Source of the DNA: Candidatus Nanohaloarchaea archaeon
Lineage (GTDB): Archaea > Nanohalarchaeota > Nanosalinia > Nanosalinales > Nanosalinaceae
Assembly: GCA_014297435.1 (NCBI GenBank)
Contig: JACOQA010000001.1
Span: 1 to 64,000, forward strand
Direction: 5' to 3'
Length of the DNA stretch: 64,000 bases
The position numbers and the translations under genes are program-made. The notes below the pieces were generated by a model, which was given only the letters and a program-made list of their open reading frames with translations, did no database searches and was not told where the DNA came from. Positions 42,002 to 50,332 of the stretch are shown piece by piece; the stretch's first letter is position 1, and the number at the start of each line of letters is the position of its first letter.

Positions 42002-42356
42002 GGCAGCTAAATCAAGATTTTCTAAGCTTTCAGCAAGTTTGGTCCTGGTTTTTCTAGGCTTTGCAATATCATTTGTTTTAGAGGGTTACATGACCCTGCT
42101 TCCTGGATTTTTAATGAGCGTTCCGGCTATTCTGCTTGTATCAAGTTCGAGAACTGATAGTGTGAAAAGCGCGGTCGCCGGATTTCTCTTCGGATCATGG
42201 TTCATGCTGGTCCTTGTGAGGGTCACTGCGCCCGTTCTCGTGGCTTTATTCATCTGCTTTTTCTACTTCATGTTCCGAGCCGATCAGATGATTCTACTTG
42301 AACTCTATGAGACAGGGAACGTAGGTCTAAAATCCGAGGAAAACCGGGAGAAATAA
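41988..42356 (+). CDS. Small membrane protein
   Basis: 122 aa, three or four hydrophobic segments: SASLVLVFLGFAISFVL, YMTLLPGFLMSVPAILLVS, and AVAGFLFGSWFMLVLV with VLVALFICFFYFMF. Basic N-terminus suggests cytoplasmic side first. It overlaps phrB by 14 bases on the same strand and so is probably co-expressed. No family recognised. Confidence 0.6.
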   Translation: MKMIKAAKSRFSKLSASLVLVFLGFAISFVLEGYMTLLPGFLMSVPAILLVSSSRTDSVKSAVAGFLFGSWFMLVLVRVTAPVLVALFICFFYFMFRADQMILLELYETGNVGLKSEENREK

Positions 42357-42414
42357 CTGGAAGCCGAAAAATTTACTTAAACATTCATCTCTAACCCATG
42401 TTTAGTGATACACT

Positions 42415-44565
42415 ATCAGTCGCGGCAAGCTTAAAGCCGGAGCACTCGCAATCTTTGCAACCCTTTTTATAGTACATGCAGCCGCAGTGGAATGGAACGA
42501 CCCTTCCTCAGACGGAGACTTTGACTCGGATGTCTTTCTATCTGTAGATCCCTCGTCCGACAGCAACGTCCATAATGTCACGCTGTACGTGCAAGGTCCG
42601 GATCAGGATTCCTTCGCCTATACTGATGAAATGACGCAAGGTGATGGAACAAATAATTACACTACGACACTAGGAAAAGATCAGCTCTCGGGCACGCATG
42701 GAGATTATGATGTGAAAGCTGCTGTATACAACGCATCCGATGAAACAGCTCCCGAAACGGAAACAGATACTCTTACACTAACTCTAGATGGAAAATCTCC
42801 GTCCATTAATATAGAGGGGGGCGACTATGTCGCAGACGATCCTACTATCTCTATTGAGCTAAGTGATGAGCATACCGGTGTAGACAGTTTCTCAGTCGAT
42901 GCTACTGATGATGCTTCAATCGAGGATAACGGAGACTTTGATTCCTGCGACGCGGATGAAACATGTACGGTTGAGGTTCAGGTCGATACTTCGGATCTGG
43001 ACTCCGGCGACTCTTTCGATCTTGATGCCGATGCTACTGATGATGTAGGAAACCAAGGTTCGAGCTCGAAGACCTTTGACTTCGACACAGAATATAATGG
43101 AGATACTTCACCGTCCTTCGATCCGGAAGAAGGAAATATTCTACTTACAGATGACGATGAGGAGACCTTGGAGATAACGCTTGACGGTCAGGGAGACGAC
43201 GCAGAAGAGTCTGATATAACCGTCACCTGTTACGATGGTAGTGACGATGAATTTGATTCGGAAACACAAGATGTTGACGAAGAAGATTCGACCACTTTCG
43301 ACTGTGATGTTGAAGGCGATGAGTACGCTGGATCAACTGAAGATATTTACGTCGAAATGTGCGACGAAGCAGATAACTGTGAGGAGTCGGAAACAAGAAC
43401 TTACAACTTTGATGCAAACCCTCCAGTTTTAACAGATGTCGAAGCAGCATCAGAGGTCAACTCTTTCAACTCAGACTTCGATGTCAACTTTGAAGTTGCG
43501 GATGATGCATCCGGAGTCGAAAGTCTTGAATACTACTTCGATAGCTCGACAGATGAAGGAGACGGAACTTCGATCGATTACTCTGATGATTCATCAAGTT
43601 TCGAAGTTGACACATCCGGACTTTCGGAAGGAGATCATACTCTATACCTGAGAGCTAAAGATAATGCTGAAAGATGGAGTGAGCCAGAAACAATAGACTT
43701 CAACTTTTATCCTAACGCCGACCCCAAAGTCAGTCTAAGCTCCGATTCAAGTATAGAAGTTGCTGCAGGAAGCTCTAAAACCCTAATAGCGACACTAGAG
43801 AACACGGGTAAGTTCTACATAGGTTCTCTAGATTTCTCAGCTTCCTCGCCAGTTTTCAGTGATTCACAGACTATTTCAGACTTTGGTAAAGGCGACACAG
43901 CTAATTTGGAACTTGAAATAAATCCAGCTGAACAGGATATCGGAAGCTATGATCTCCAGCTTTCGACCTCAAATCCTTCCAGCTCTAAAACAGTAAATCT
44001 GAGAGTAAAGGCTAGCGAGGATCAGAGATCCAGTATTGAATCTGAGTTCCAGAGCCAGCTTTCAAAGTATGAGAGGCTTAAATCCAACATAACAAGCTTA
44101 AGAACAAAGGTAGGACAGCAGAAGACCCAAAACCTGAACGCCAACTTCTCAGCTCTAAACGAATCAATTAACAACGCACAAACCGCGATGGATAACGGAG
44201 AGTACTACAAGGTGGAGTCCGAGCTTTCAAGTTTGAATGATGAGTACTCGAAAGCATCCCAAACATATCAAACCGTAAAGGAACACTACGATAGTTCTCG
44301 CACAGCCATGATGTTCATAGCGCTCTTCGGAATTGTAGTTATCGGAGGTCTAGGTGCAGGAGCGTTCCTTATCTACTCTGATGATTTCGATGTTGGAATC
44401 GAACCTGAAGATCTTAAGCAAATCGGTTCGGACGTGGACATGGACTCGGTAGATGAAGTGAAGCAGAAAGTCGAGTCGAAAGTAGAAGACTTGACCGATT
44501 CGAATGGTTCAGGAGCCAAATCGGAGGAAGGGGAGTTCGAATGGGATGGGTTTAAAGATGCTTAA
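42415..44565 (+). CDS. Large Asp-rich surface protein with Ig-like repeats; start codon unclear
   Basis: About 716 aa if it starts at ATC 42415. The first canonical codon in frame (GTG 42487) falls after a clear signal peptide: SRGKLKAGALAIFATLFIVH. The only nearby ATG (42398) is in another frame; a stop (42406) bounds the coding frame. So initiation is at ATC, or one base is missing. Several beta-sandwich (Ig-like) domains follow with DDHTG/SGVESLEYYFDSS patterns and many Asp, then a NEW3-like ADPKVSLSSDSSIEVAAGSS domain, a coiled coil (residues about 540-610), a membrane helix (MMFIALFGIVVIGGLGAGAF) and a cytoplasmic acidic tail. It is a type I surface protein; function unknown. Confidence 0.65.
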   Translation: MSRGKLKAGALAIFATLFIVHAAAVEWNDPSSDGDFDSDVFLSVDPSSDSNVHNVTLYVQGPDQDSFAYTDEMTQGDGTNNYTTTLGKDQLSGTHGDYDVKAAVYNASDETAPETETDTLTLTLDGKSPSINIEGGDYVADDPTISIELSDEHTGVDSFSVDATDDASIEDNGDFDSCDADETCTVEVQVDTSDLDSGDSFDLDADATDDVGNQGSSSKTFDFDTEYNGDTSPSFDPEEGNILLTDDDEETLEITLDGQGDDAEESDITVTCYDGSDDEFDSETQDVDEEDSTTFDCDVEGDEYAGSTEDIYVEMCDEADNCEESETRTYNFDANPPVLTDVEAASEVNSFNSDFDVNFEVADDASGVESLEYYFDSSTDEGDGTSIDYSDDSSSFEVDTSGLSEGDHTLYLRAKDNAERWSEPETIDFNFYPNADPKVSLSSDSSIEVAAGSSKTLIATLENTGKFYIGSLDFSASSPVFSDSQTISDFGKGDTANLELEINPAEQDIGSYDLQLSTSNPSSSKTVNLRVKASEDQRSSIESEFQSQLSKYERLKSNITSLRTKVGQQKTQNLNANFSALNESINNAQTAMDNGEYYKVESELSSLNDEYSKASQTYQTVKEHYDSSRTAMMFIALFGIVVIGGLGAGAFLIYSDDFDVGIEPEDLKQIGSDVDMDSVDEVKQKVESKVEDLTDSNGSGAKSEEGEFEWDGFKDA

Positions 44566-44906
44566 AGAGCTCTTTCCGCGTCCTTAAACCTTTCCTTAAA
44601 TAATCCTTTGTCTCTTGATGTCTTAATAATCTCTCTTATCTCGGATCCAAATTTTTTGTTTTTTGCTGCATTCGATACCGCATCATCCAATATTAAGTTG
44701 ATTTGTGGATCTGATTTCAGTTTTTTCACAATTTCGGAGTCGGATCGTTTGCCTTTCAAGTACTGTGAAACCGCGGGCTGTGTCACGTCAAGCTTGGCGG
44801 CCACTTCTTCCTGTGTGTATCCATAGTCTTTCTGGAGTCTGTCGGCTATGATCTTCCGTATTGCGGGAAGAATATCCTCTGACACGATTTCCGACTCGAA
44901 CCTCAT
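44562..44906 (-). CDS. XRE-like helix-turn-helix regulator
   Basis: 114 aa from the ATG at 44906. A longer reading with 17 more residues is possible but starts less convincingly. The HTH is at residues about 18-55: IIADRLQKDYGYTQEEVAAKL with DVTQPAVSQYLKGK as the recognition helix. The rest is helical. It resembles archaeal small predicted regulators (COG2522-like). It is convergent with the surface-protein gene, overlapping its end by four bases. Targets unknown. Confidence 0.75.
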   Translation of the reverse strand: MRFESEIVSEDILPAIRKIIADRLQKDYGYTQEEVAAKLDVTQPAVSQYLKGKRSDSEIVKKLKSDPQINLILDDAVSNAAKNKKFGSEIREIIKTSRDKGLFKERFKDAERAL

Positions 44907-44999
44907 AGAAAATATAACGGCGTGATAATCTATTAATACTTCTTCCAAAAGAAACATCTCGACAAAATGAGAGATAGAAAAGAGAAGAAGGAAGGGTTG

Positions 45000-45341
45000 T
45001 TATTCGTCAGCCTGGTTGACTTCGCGGGACAGATGTTCAATATCTGAAGCCAGTGCATCAAGCTTTCTGGAGACTCTTTCCTTTTCCTTCATAATGTTCT
45101 CGACCTTCTCGTACTTTCTTGCAGCTCTATCAAGATCGTATTTCTCTACATAAGCTGCGTTCGTATCCATCATTTTTTCAATGATCTCGTCAGCGATCTC
45201 TCCTAGAAGCAGGTTTAGTCCGTAGTATACCTCGCTTCTTACATACTGACCGTCTTCAGCCTTTTCTCTTACCATCCTCTTTATCCTTGCGTGAGTGAAC
45301 GGGAGGTCCGAAACTTCAACATCTTCAGGTACGTTTACCAT
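45000..45341 (-). CDS. Histone-fold protein with C-terminal coiled coil
   Basis: 113 aa. Residues about 12-75 match a histone fold: SDLPFTHARIKRMVREKA (helix 1), a loop and GQYVRSEVYYGLNLLLGEIADEI (start of the long helix 2 to IEKMMDTN), then AYVEKYDLDRAARKY (loop strand and helix 3 with the expected Asp/Arg). A further 40 residues (NIMKEKERVSRKLDALASDIEHL) form a coiled coil not found in canonical 65-70 aa archaeal histones. The fold is inferred from pattern and helix lengths. It may bind DNA or form tetramers that bridge it. It is divergent from the gene at 45423, with a palindrome in between. Confidence 0.6.
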   Translation of the reverse strand: MVNVPEDVEVSDLPFTHARIKRMVREKAEDGQYVRSEVYYGLNLLLGEIADEIIEKMMDTNAAYVEKYDLDRAARKYEKVENIMKEKERVSRKLDALASDIEHLSREVNQADE

Positions 45342-45378
45342 GTTATCACACCCAAAAATTCGCCCTAGAGGCTTTTAA

Positions 45379-45393
45379 GGGTTTCCGAAACCC
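45379..45393. promoter_or_regulatory. Palindromic operator candidate
   Basis: GGGTTTCCGAAACCC is a 15-base perfect dyad with 6-base arms. It lies in the 81-base divergent promoter region, between the TTAAAAG-type box of the histone-like gene (minus strand, 45372-45379) and CGTTTATTTC of the gene at 45423 (plus strand). Its location suits a repressor site for both genes; as RNA it would also form a hairpin. Confidence 0.45.
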
Positions 45394-45422
45394 GTTTATT
45401 TCAGGCTTCCGCATAAGTCTCT

Positions 45423-46019
45423 ATGGAGTTTGAATGTACTGAAAAAGAGTTCAGAGTGTTCGAGAGCCTTGTAGAGGAGGGGTTTAAAGGATCCTTTCCT
45501 TACTTCCTTGAACTGGTTTTACTGGGTCTGAAGCCTGCAACAGTTCCTACAGCTTATGAAGAGATTGAGTTTACTGAAAACCAAATCCTGGAGATGGGTC
45601 TAGAAATCCGAGTTGTTGAACTTGACTTTGTAGATACCGAAGATTTGCCTGATTATGCCAAGAAGCCGGGAAAAATGTTCTTCGTTGGACGTAAAGAGGA
45701 TTTGAAGGATCTCAAAAACTCGTACGAGGAGAGGAAAGAGTATCGAAAAGACTTTGGAATAGTTATGGGCTATCCTCGAGAGGATGTTGAATGGTTCGTC
45801 AGACGGGAAGAAGTAGCTTATGAGAAGGCTAGATCCGAAATCAAAAACCTGGAAGAGTTACTTGCATTCGTAGGTTACGTACCTAAACCAGAGAAAGAGA
45901 GGATAGAGAACGCGAGAAACGCGATGGAGGAATACAAGAAGGCGATCAGGGAAGCTGATAGAAGGTTTGGCTCAACTGTTGGCGGAGAACTACTAGGCTG
46001 TCTGAGAGAGAACCAATAA
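45423..46019 (+). CDS. Unknown soluble protein
   Basis: 198 aa, mixed alpha/beta. N-terminal part holds MEFECTEKEFRVFESLVEEGFKGSFP; a middle segment DFGIVMGYPREDVEWFV looks like a conserved core; the last 50 residues are helical (KERIENARNAMEEYKKAIREADRR). It has some resemblance to DUF483-type archaeal proteins, which is only a weak impression. No membrane segment or signal. TATA-like TTTATT lies about 25 bases before the ATG. Confidence 0.55.
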   Translation: MEFECTEKEFRVFESLVEEGFKGSFPYFLELVLLGLKPATVPTAYEEIEFTENQILEMGLEIRVVELDFVDTEDLPDYAKKPGKMFFVGRKEDLKDLKNSYEERKEYRKDFGIVMGYPREDVEWFVRREEVAYEKARSEIKNLEELLAFVGYVPKPEKERIENARNAMEEYKKAIREADRRFGSTVGGELLGCLRENQ

Positions 46020-46050
46020 CTATAAACCTCGGAACACCACAACAACCGAT

Positions 46051-46269
46051 ATGGTAGAACTTGCAACCATCGACTTAACCTTAAGCATTCTCCTGAAGAC
46101 TATAACGATAGCCTTGCTTGTGATGTTCCTAGTACTTCTCAAGAACCTAGATGAGGCTGTTCAAGGACTTGAACGTTCTATAGAGTCGATGGAGCGCTCG
46201 GCAGAAACGGTTGAAGACATAATCGCTATCGCACGACACATCCCGTTCGTAGGTGGTAAACGTGACTAA
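46051..46269 (+). CDS. Small single-pass membrane protein
   Basis: 72 aa. One hydrophobic helix at residues 8-30 (DLTLSILLKTITIALLVMFL) is followed by an amphipathic helix with heptads (LDEAVQGLERSIESMERSAETVEDI). This layout resembles small membrane scaffold proteins. Its stop overlaps the start of the next gene. Function unknown. Confidence 0.55.
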   Translation: MVELATIDLTLSILLKTITIALLVMFLVLLKNLDEAVQGLERSIESMERSAETVEDIIAIARHIPFVGGKRD

Positions 46270-46501
46270 CGACTTCCTAGAAGCAGCAAAGAACTCGAGC
46301 GACGAATCCTCTGAAGAAAGGTATGAGAAGGCGAAGAAGAAAGAGGCTGGAACTGACAGGAACATGGCTGAGAAACGTTACGAAGAGCTGAAGGAAGAAG
46401 CCAAAGAAGAGATGATGGAGCAGGAACACAATCAGGAGAAAGAAGAGGTAGAGGAAAAAGACAAAGAGGACGAAGAGGACGAAAGCTTCGTCACTTACTA
46501 A
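46262..46501 (+). CDS. Small very acidic coiled-coil protein
   Basis: 79 aa from the GTG at 46262, eight bases before the end of the previous gene; another GTG three codons earlier is possible. Nearly half the residues are Glu, Lys or Asp (KKKEAGTDRN, EELKEEAKEEMMEQ, EKDKEDEEDE), predicted as one long charged helix. Overlap with the upstream membrane helix protein suggests the two work together, one as anchor. Function unknown. Confidence 0.5.
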   Translation: MTNDFLEAAKNSSDESSEERYEKAKKKEAGTDRNMAEKRYEELKEEAKEEMMEQEHNQEKEEVEEKDKEDEEDESFVTY

Positions 46502-46533
46502 GCTTTTAATTCGGAGTTACGAACCTATTTTTT

Positions 46534-47706
46534 ATGGAGCTGGACAGGGTACCTGAAGTAGCAAAATATCTATCCTTAGTTTTCCTGTTCGGCTGGATAG
46601 GAAGAAGCACGGTCTGGAACTTTCTACCGGTATTCTTCAAAACACATATCGAAAGCGTTTTTCTTATAGGCATAATAACTTCTATACCGCCGATAATAAC
46701 AGTTTTATTCGATATACCTGCAGGCAACTTGGTTCAGAGAGCAGGCGAGAAAATAGTAGTTTTAATGGGTTTGATAGCAGCAATATTCCCAGCATTTCTT
46801 TACATAACAGCTGCTCCAGTACTACTTCTGCTTGGAAAAGTGTTTGAAGGCTTTACGAAAGTCCTAGTTTGGAACGGTAGCTGGAGCCTAACACTAAAGC
46901 AATCAGATGACGACGTTGAGTCAGAAACTGTCTCAGTCGTTTTACTTGGCGCAAACCTTGGAGCGGTACTCGGACCTATCTTAGGAGGATACCTAATCGC
47001 CTCCGAAGGATTTAGTATAACATTCTACATATGGGCTTTCACCTCAGCTGTTGCGGTACTTGTTTTCTACAGCTACATAGGCGCATCAGCCAAAAAACTC
47101 AGGAGCTCGGTCGAAAAACTGGGGCACAGAAAAACTTACTTCGATGACTGGCATCACTTGAGAAACAACTGGAAAGAGTTGAGGTTTGCATTCGGACTTA
47201 CATTCCTCTACTCGATTATTTTCTCGTTTTACTGGCTGGCTGTACCTCTCTTACTAGACAAGATGGGGGCAGGATTCGAACAGATGGGCATAATCTTCGG
47301 TGTGGCGGCTTTACCTAAAGTATTCCAGTTCGTCTTTGGAGGTATCGCCGACCGTTACGGAAAGCTGGAAACTATTTCAGTACTTTCACTCGTGCTTTCA
47401 CTGACATTGGTTGGTGTTTTCTATGTCCAGAGTTTGATAGCGATTGGCGTTCTCTTCTTTGTAGCAAGAACGTTTTCTTCAGGGATGTCGCCACCGGTAC
47501 ACGCATTTTATGATTCGAAAGTACCTGACGATATAGAAGGAGAGATGACAGGTTTCTTCGAGATGTTCAAACACCTTGGACAGATGCTTGGTCCATTTCT
47601 GGCTGGAACAATCGCATCAATATGGAGCGTCAACGCATCCTTCCTAGCAGCCGCAGTTGTTTCTCTTCTCATAGGAGGTCTTTCACTGGTAGCCAGGAGA
47701 TATTAG
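46534..47706 (+). CDS. MFS transporter
   Basis: 390 aa, 12 predicted membrane helices in two halves. The first loop has the MFS-type pattern in ...FDIPAGNLVQRAGEKIVVLMG; the second half carries GGIADRYGKLETISVLSL, the matching loop with its Arg. Substrate unknown. A CTTTTAATTC box lies about 27 bases before the ATG. The 3' end converges on the PdeM-like gene with an overlap of four bases. Confidence 0.85.
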   Translation: MELDRVPEVAKYLSLVFLFGWIGRSTVWNFLPVFFKTHIESVFLIGIITSIPPIITVLFDIPAGNLVQRAGEKIVVLMGLIAAIFPAFLYITAAPVLLLLGKVFEGFTKVLVWNGSWSLTLKQSDDDVESETVSVVLLGANLGAVLGPILGGYLIASEGFSITFYIWAFTSAVAVLVFYSYIGASAKKLRSSVEKLGHRKTYFDDWHHLRNNWKELRFAFGLTFLYSIIFSFYWLAVPLLLDKMGAGFEQMGIIFGVAALPKVFQFVFGGIADRYGKLETISVLSLVLSLTLVGVFYVQSLIAIGVLFFVARTFSSGMSPPVHAFYDSKVPDDIEGEMTGFFEMFKHLGQMLGPFLAGTIASIWSVNASFLAAAVVSLLIGGLSLVARRY

Positions 47707-48434
47707 ATCTTACCTATCTCTGGGAATTTGAATATTCCGGCTTCTCTCGACACCGCAACGGCTTTCAACTTATTTTTGTTTACATGATCTCTCATGATAG
47801 GGGAAAGAAGCTGCGATTGCGGTGTTTCATTCACATTTGTTCCGTTGGAGATGCTGGAAAAAGCAGGTAGAACTAGAATCCGTTTATCTTCCATATCGCC
47901 GTAAAGAAAACAGGCTACTTTTTCTCTAATACCTATCTCGTCTTCCAGAGCAAGCGCAGGGTGTTCGTGGCCGATAACCACCGTCTCGAAGCTTTCAGCT
48001 TCCAGTTCTTCGAGTTCCAGATGACCATGTGTAAAGAGAATGTCGTCTTCTAGATGGTATTCCTGGAGCTCAAGACCGTAGTCCTCTACTGTTTCTTCAA
48101 GGAAAGTGTCGTGGTTTCCTTCGATAAGTATTATCTCCTCGAACTCTCTGTCAAGAAAACCGAGAAAGTTCTCTATCTCATCTGTCTCCGAGTAACGTGT
48201 CTTGAACTCGTTTTTCAGGTCGCCGTTAACGATTATTCTCGATGCGTCTGTCTCTTCCTTCATCTTCTCTATATCCTTTAACAGTTTCTCAAGCTGATGC
48301 TTCGGCACGTAGTTGCCGTCAAAGGTCATCGATCCCTCAAGACCTAAGTGGAGATCTGATATCACTATAAGTTCCAGTTCGGGATGGTAAAGCCCGGGTA
48401 TGCTGTCAACTGTTTGGAACCCTTCGATCTCCAT
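47703..48434 (-). CDS. PdeM-like metallophosphoesterase (COG1407 type)
   Basis: 243 aa. Calcineurin-type metal motifs in order: ISDLHLGLEGS (D-x-H), NGDLKNEF (G-D), EGNHD (G-N-H-D), THGHLE and GHEHPAL (G-H-x-H). Relatives sit beside Lhr-family helicases and DNA ligase in bacteria (ligase-associated phosphoesterase PdeM); here an Lhr helicase lies about 7.2 kb upstream on the same strand. It follows DUF58 by 27 bases, so it may belong to the MoxR operon. Nuclease activity is likely by family but not shown. Confidence 0.8.
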   Translation of the reverse strand: MEIEGFQTVDSIPGLYHPELELIVISDLHLGLEGSMTFDGNYVPKHQLEKLLKDIEKMKEETDASRIIVNGDLKNEFKTRYSETDEIENFLGFLDREFEEIILIEGNHDTFLEETVEDYGLELQEYHLEDDILFTHGHLELEELEAESFETVVIGHEHPALALEDEIGIREKVACFLYGDMEDKRILVLPAFSSISNGTNVNETPQSQLLSPIMRDHVNKNKLKAVAVSREAGIFKFPEIGKI

Positions 48435-48461
48435 AAAATCGTTTTTCTGTAAGTCACCTTT

Positions 48462-49319
48462 TTACCGGTTGACTGCACTCCAGAGATCGAGAAATGATTC
48501 GAAGAAATCGTCCTGTGTTGACTTCAGAAGATAGCTGGCGCCGTATTTGTCAGAAAGCTCTTCGATATTGTCAGTATGTTCGTTCAACTGTCTCTTGTAT
48601 TTTTTCTTCGTTCTCTTGGATAGAAAAGTTCTTAGTTTTGAGGATGATTCAGGATCCTTGAGTATCTTGTCGCCCTTCATCTCTGGATCCATTTCTTCCT
48701 CGTCAAGAACGTTTACAAGTATAGTTTCCGAGCCCTTCAAGCGTTCGAGAGCGGATTCAATCTCGTCCAAGTCGGTTAAGAAATCTGATATTATGATCAC
48801 GACTGATTTGTTTTCAATTCTGTTGCTGTACTCTGTTACGCAACGCTCTACCCTTGATTCCGGAGTCTTCCTCAGCTCGTTTAACGTTTCGACAAGATCT
48901 CCTAGGTTGGCGTTCCTTCTTGCGCTTGAGATGTCTGTAACTGTCTCTGAAAATACGGAGAAGCGGAAGCGATCGTTCGTGTTTGAAACCATGTAAGCCA
49001 TAGCCAGTCCAAGCTTAGAGGCAAAGTCATACTTGTTCACCTCTCCATAATCCATGGAGCTTGAACGATCGACAAGTATGTGGACTGTTACGCTTTTCTC
49101 TTCCTCGAAACGTTTAATGAAGAGCTCGTCTGTTCGTGCGTATGCTTTCCAGTCAACTTTTCTGATGTCATCCCCGGCAACGTATTTCTTGTGATCTTCG
49201 AAGATCATTCCATGCCCTGTGCTGGATGAGGACTGTTCTCCTTCCTGTATCTCTGTCGAGTTCTTCTTTAAGGCTAGGTTGAACCTGTCGAGCTCCTCTA
49301 TAAAGTCTGCCTCTATCAT
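48462..49319 (-). CDS. DUF58 protein (vWA-like fold)
   Basis: 285 aa. DUF58 features: DDIRKVDWKAYARTDELFIKRF, then the vWA metal site VDRSSSMDYG and a beta-alpha repeat (VVIIISDFLTDLDEIESALE). DUF58 proteins are partners of MoxR ATPases and are found in membrane protein or enzyme assembly systems. It lies six bases after moxR, completing the usual MoxR-DUF58 pair. Confidence 0.88.
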   Translation of the reverse strand: MIEADFIEELDRFNLALKKNSTEIQEGEQSSSSTGHGMIFEDHKKYVAGDDIRKVDWKAYARTDELFIKRFEEEKSVTVHILVDRSSSMDYGEVNKYDFASKLGLAMAYMVSNTNDRFRFSVFSETVTDISSARRNANLGDLVETLNELRKTPESRVERCVTEYSNRIENKSVVIIISDFLTDLDEIESALERLKGSETILVNVLDEEEMDPEMKGDKILKDPESSSKLRTFLSKRTKKKYKRQLNEHTDNIEELSDKYGASYLLKSTQDDFFESFLDLWSAVNR

Positions 49320-49324
49320 AAGGT

Positions 49325-50293
49325 TTAGACTTCCTCTATTATCTCCTCAATAACGTCGTCGGCGTTTTTGCCTTCTTTCTCCGCCTTGAAGTTCAAACCT
49401 ACTCTGTGCCTTAGAACCGGTTTAGCCATCGAGTTAATATCTTCAGCAGACACATAACTTCTTCCTTCGAGTAAGGCCTTCCCTTTGCCACCAAGCACAA
49501 GATTGATCGAAGCCCTTGGTGAGGCGCCGTAGTTAAGGTCTTCGTGCGCACGGGTTGCTGACACAAGCGCCACAGCTCTCTCACGGATATCATCGGCGAT
49601 CGGAACCTGCCTCACGAACTCCTGGAGTTTGATTAGCGAGGGTTGAGAAAGAACCTGTTCAAGCTTCGGATCGTAGTCAAGTTCGGATGAGAAACGCTTA
49701 ACGATCTTCTCCTCGTTCTGTTCTTCAGGATAGTCAAGAGAAAGCTTCATCATGAAACGATCCTTCTGTGCCTCTGGAAGAGGATAAGTTCCCTCCTGAT
49801 CGATAGGGTTCTGCGTGGCTATAAGGAAGAAAGGCTTCTCAAGTTCGTAGCTTTTGTTGCCGGATGTAACCTGTTTCTCTTGCATAGCCTCCAGTAGTGC
49901 GGACTGCGTCTTAGGCGTTGCACGGTTGATCTCGTCCGCAAGGATCATGTTGGCGAAAATCGGACCTTTCTGGAACACGAACTCCTTTTCACCTTTCTCG
50001 TTCTCGTTAATTATGTCGGTACCTGTGATATCGGAAGGCATTAGATCCGGTGTGTTCTGAATTCTTGAGAAGCTGAGCCCTAGAACTTCGGATAAGGTTG
50101 AAACCATTTTTGTCTTGCCAAGTCCTGGATTTGATTCTAGTAGGACGTTACCGTCACATATTATTGATATCAGTACGTTTTCGATTATTTCTTCCTGTCC
50201 GACCATTACTTTGCCGGTCTCGTTCATTACTTCTTGGAGCTTTTCGCTTGCCTTCTCATACTTGGTGGCTTCATCCTGCGACTTGAGCTTCAT
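49325..50293 (-). CDS. moxR: MoxR family AAA+ ATPase
   Basis: 322 aa. Walker A ESNPGLGKTKMVSTL, Walker B NMILADEINRATPKTQSALLEAM, sensor I LIATQNPIDQEGTYPLPEAQ and the sensor II Arg in the C-terminal GASPRASINL. MoxR proteins act as chaperone-like ATPases with vWA-domain clients. The cluster with DUF58, two BatA/vWA membrane proteins and two small membrane/coiled-coil proteins is the recognisable MoxR-vWA system. 40 bases separate it from the gene before it. Confidence 0.92.
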   Translation of the reverse strand: MKLKSQDEATKYEKASEKLQEVMNETGKVMVGQEEIIENVLISIICDGNVLLESNPGLGKTKMVSTLSEVLGLSFSRIQNTPDLMPSDITGTDIINENEKGEKEFVFQKGPIFANMILADEINRATPKTQSALLEAMQEKQVTSGNKSYELEKPFFLIATQNPIDQEGTYPLPEAQKDRFMMKLSLDYPEEQNEEKIVKRFSSELDYDPKLEQVLSQPSLIKLQEFVRQVPIADDIRERAVALVSATRAHEDLNYGASPRASINLVLGGKGKALLEGRSYVSAEDINSMAKPVLRHRVGLNFKAEKEGKNADDVIEEIIEEV

Positions 50294-50332
50294 GATATAT
50301 CGTTTGAAACGGTATCGTTTAAATCGATTGAT

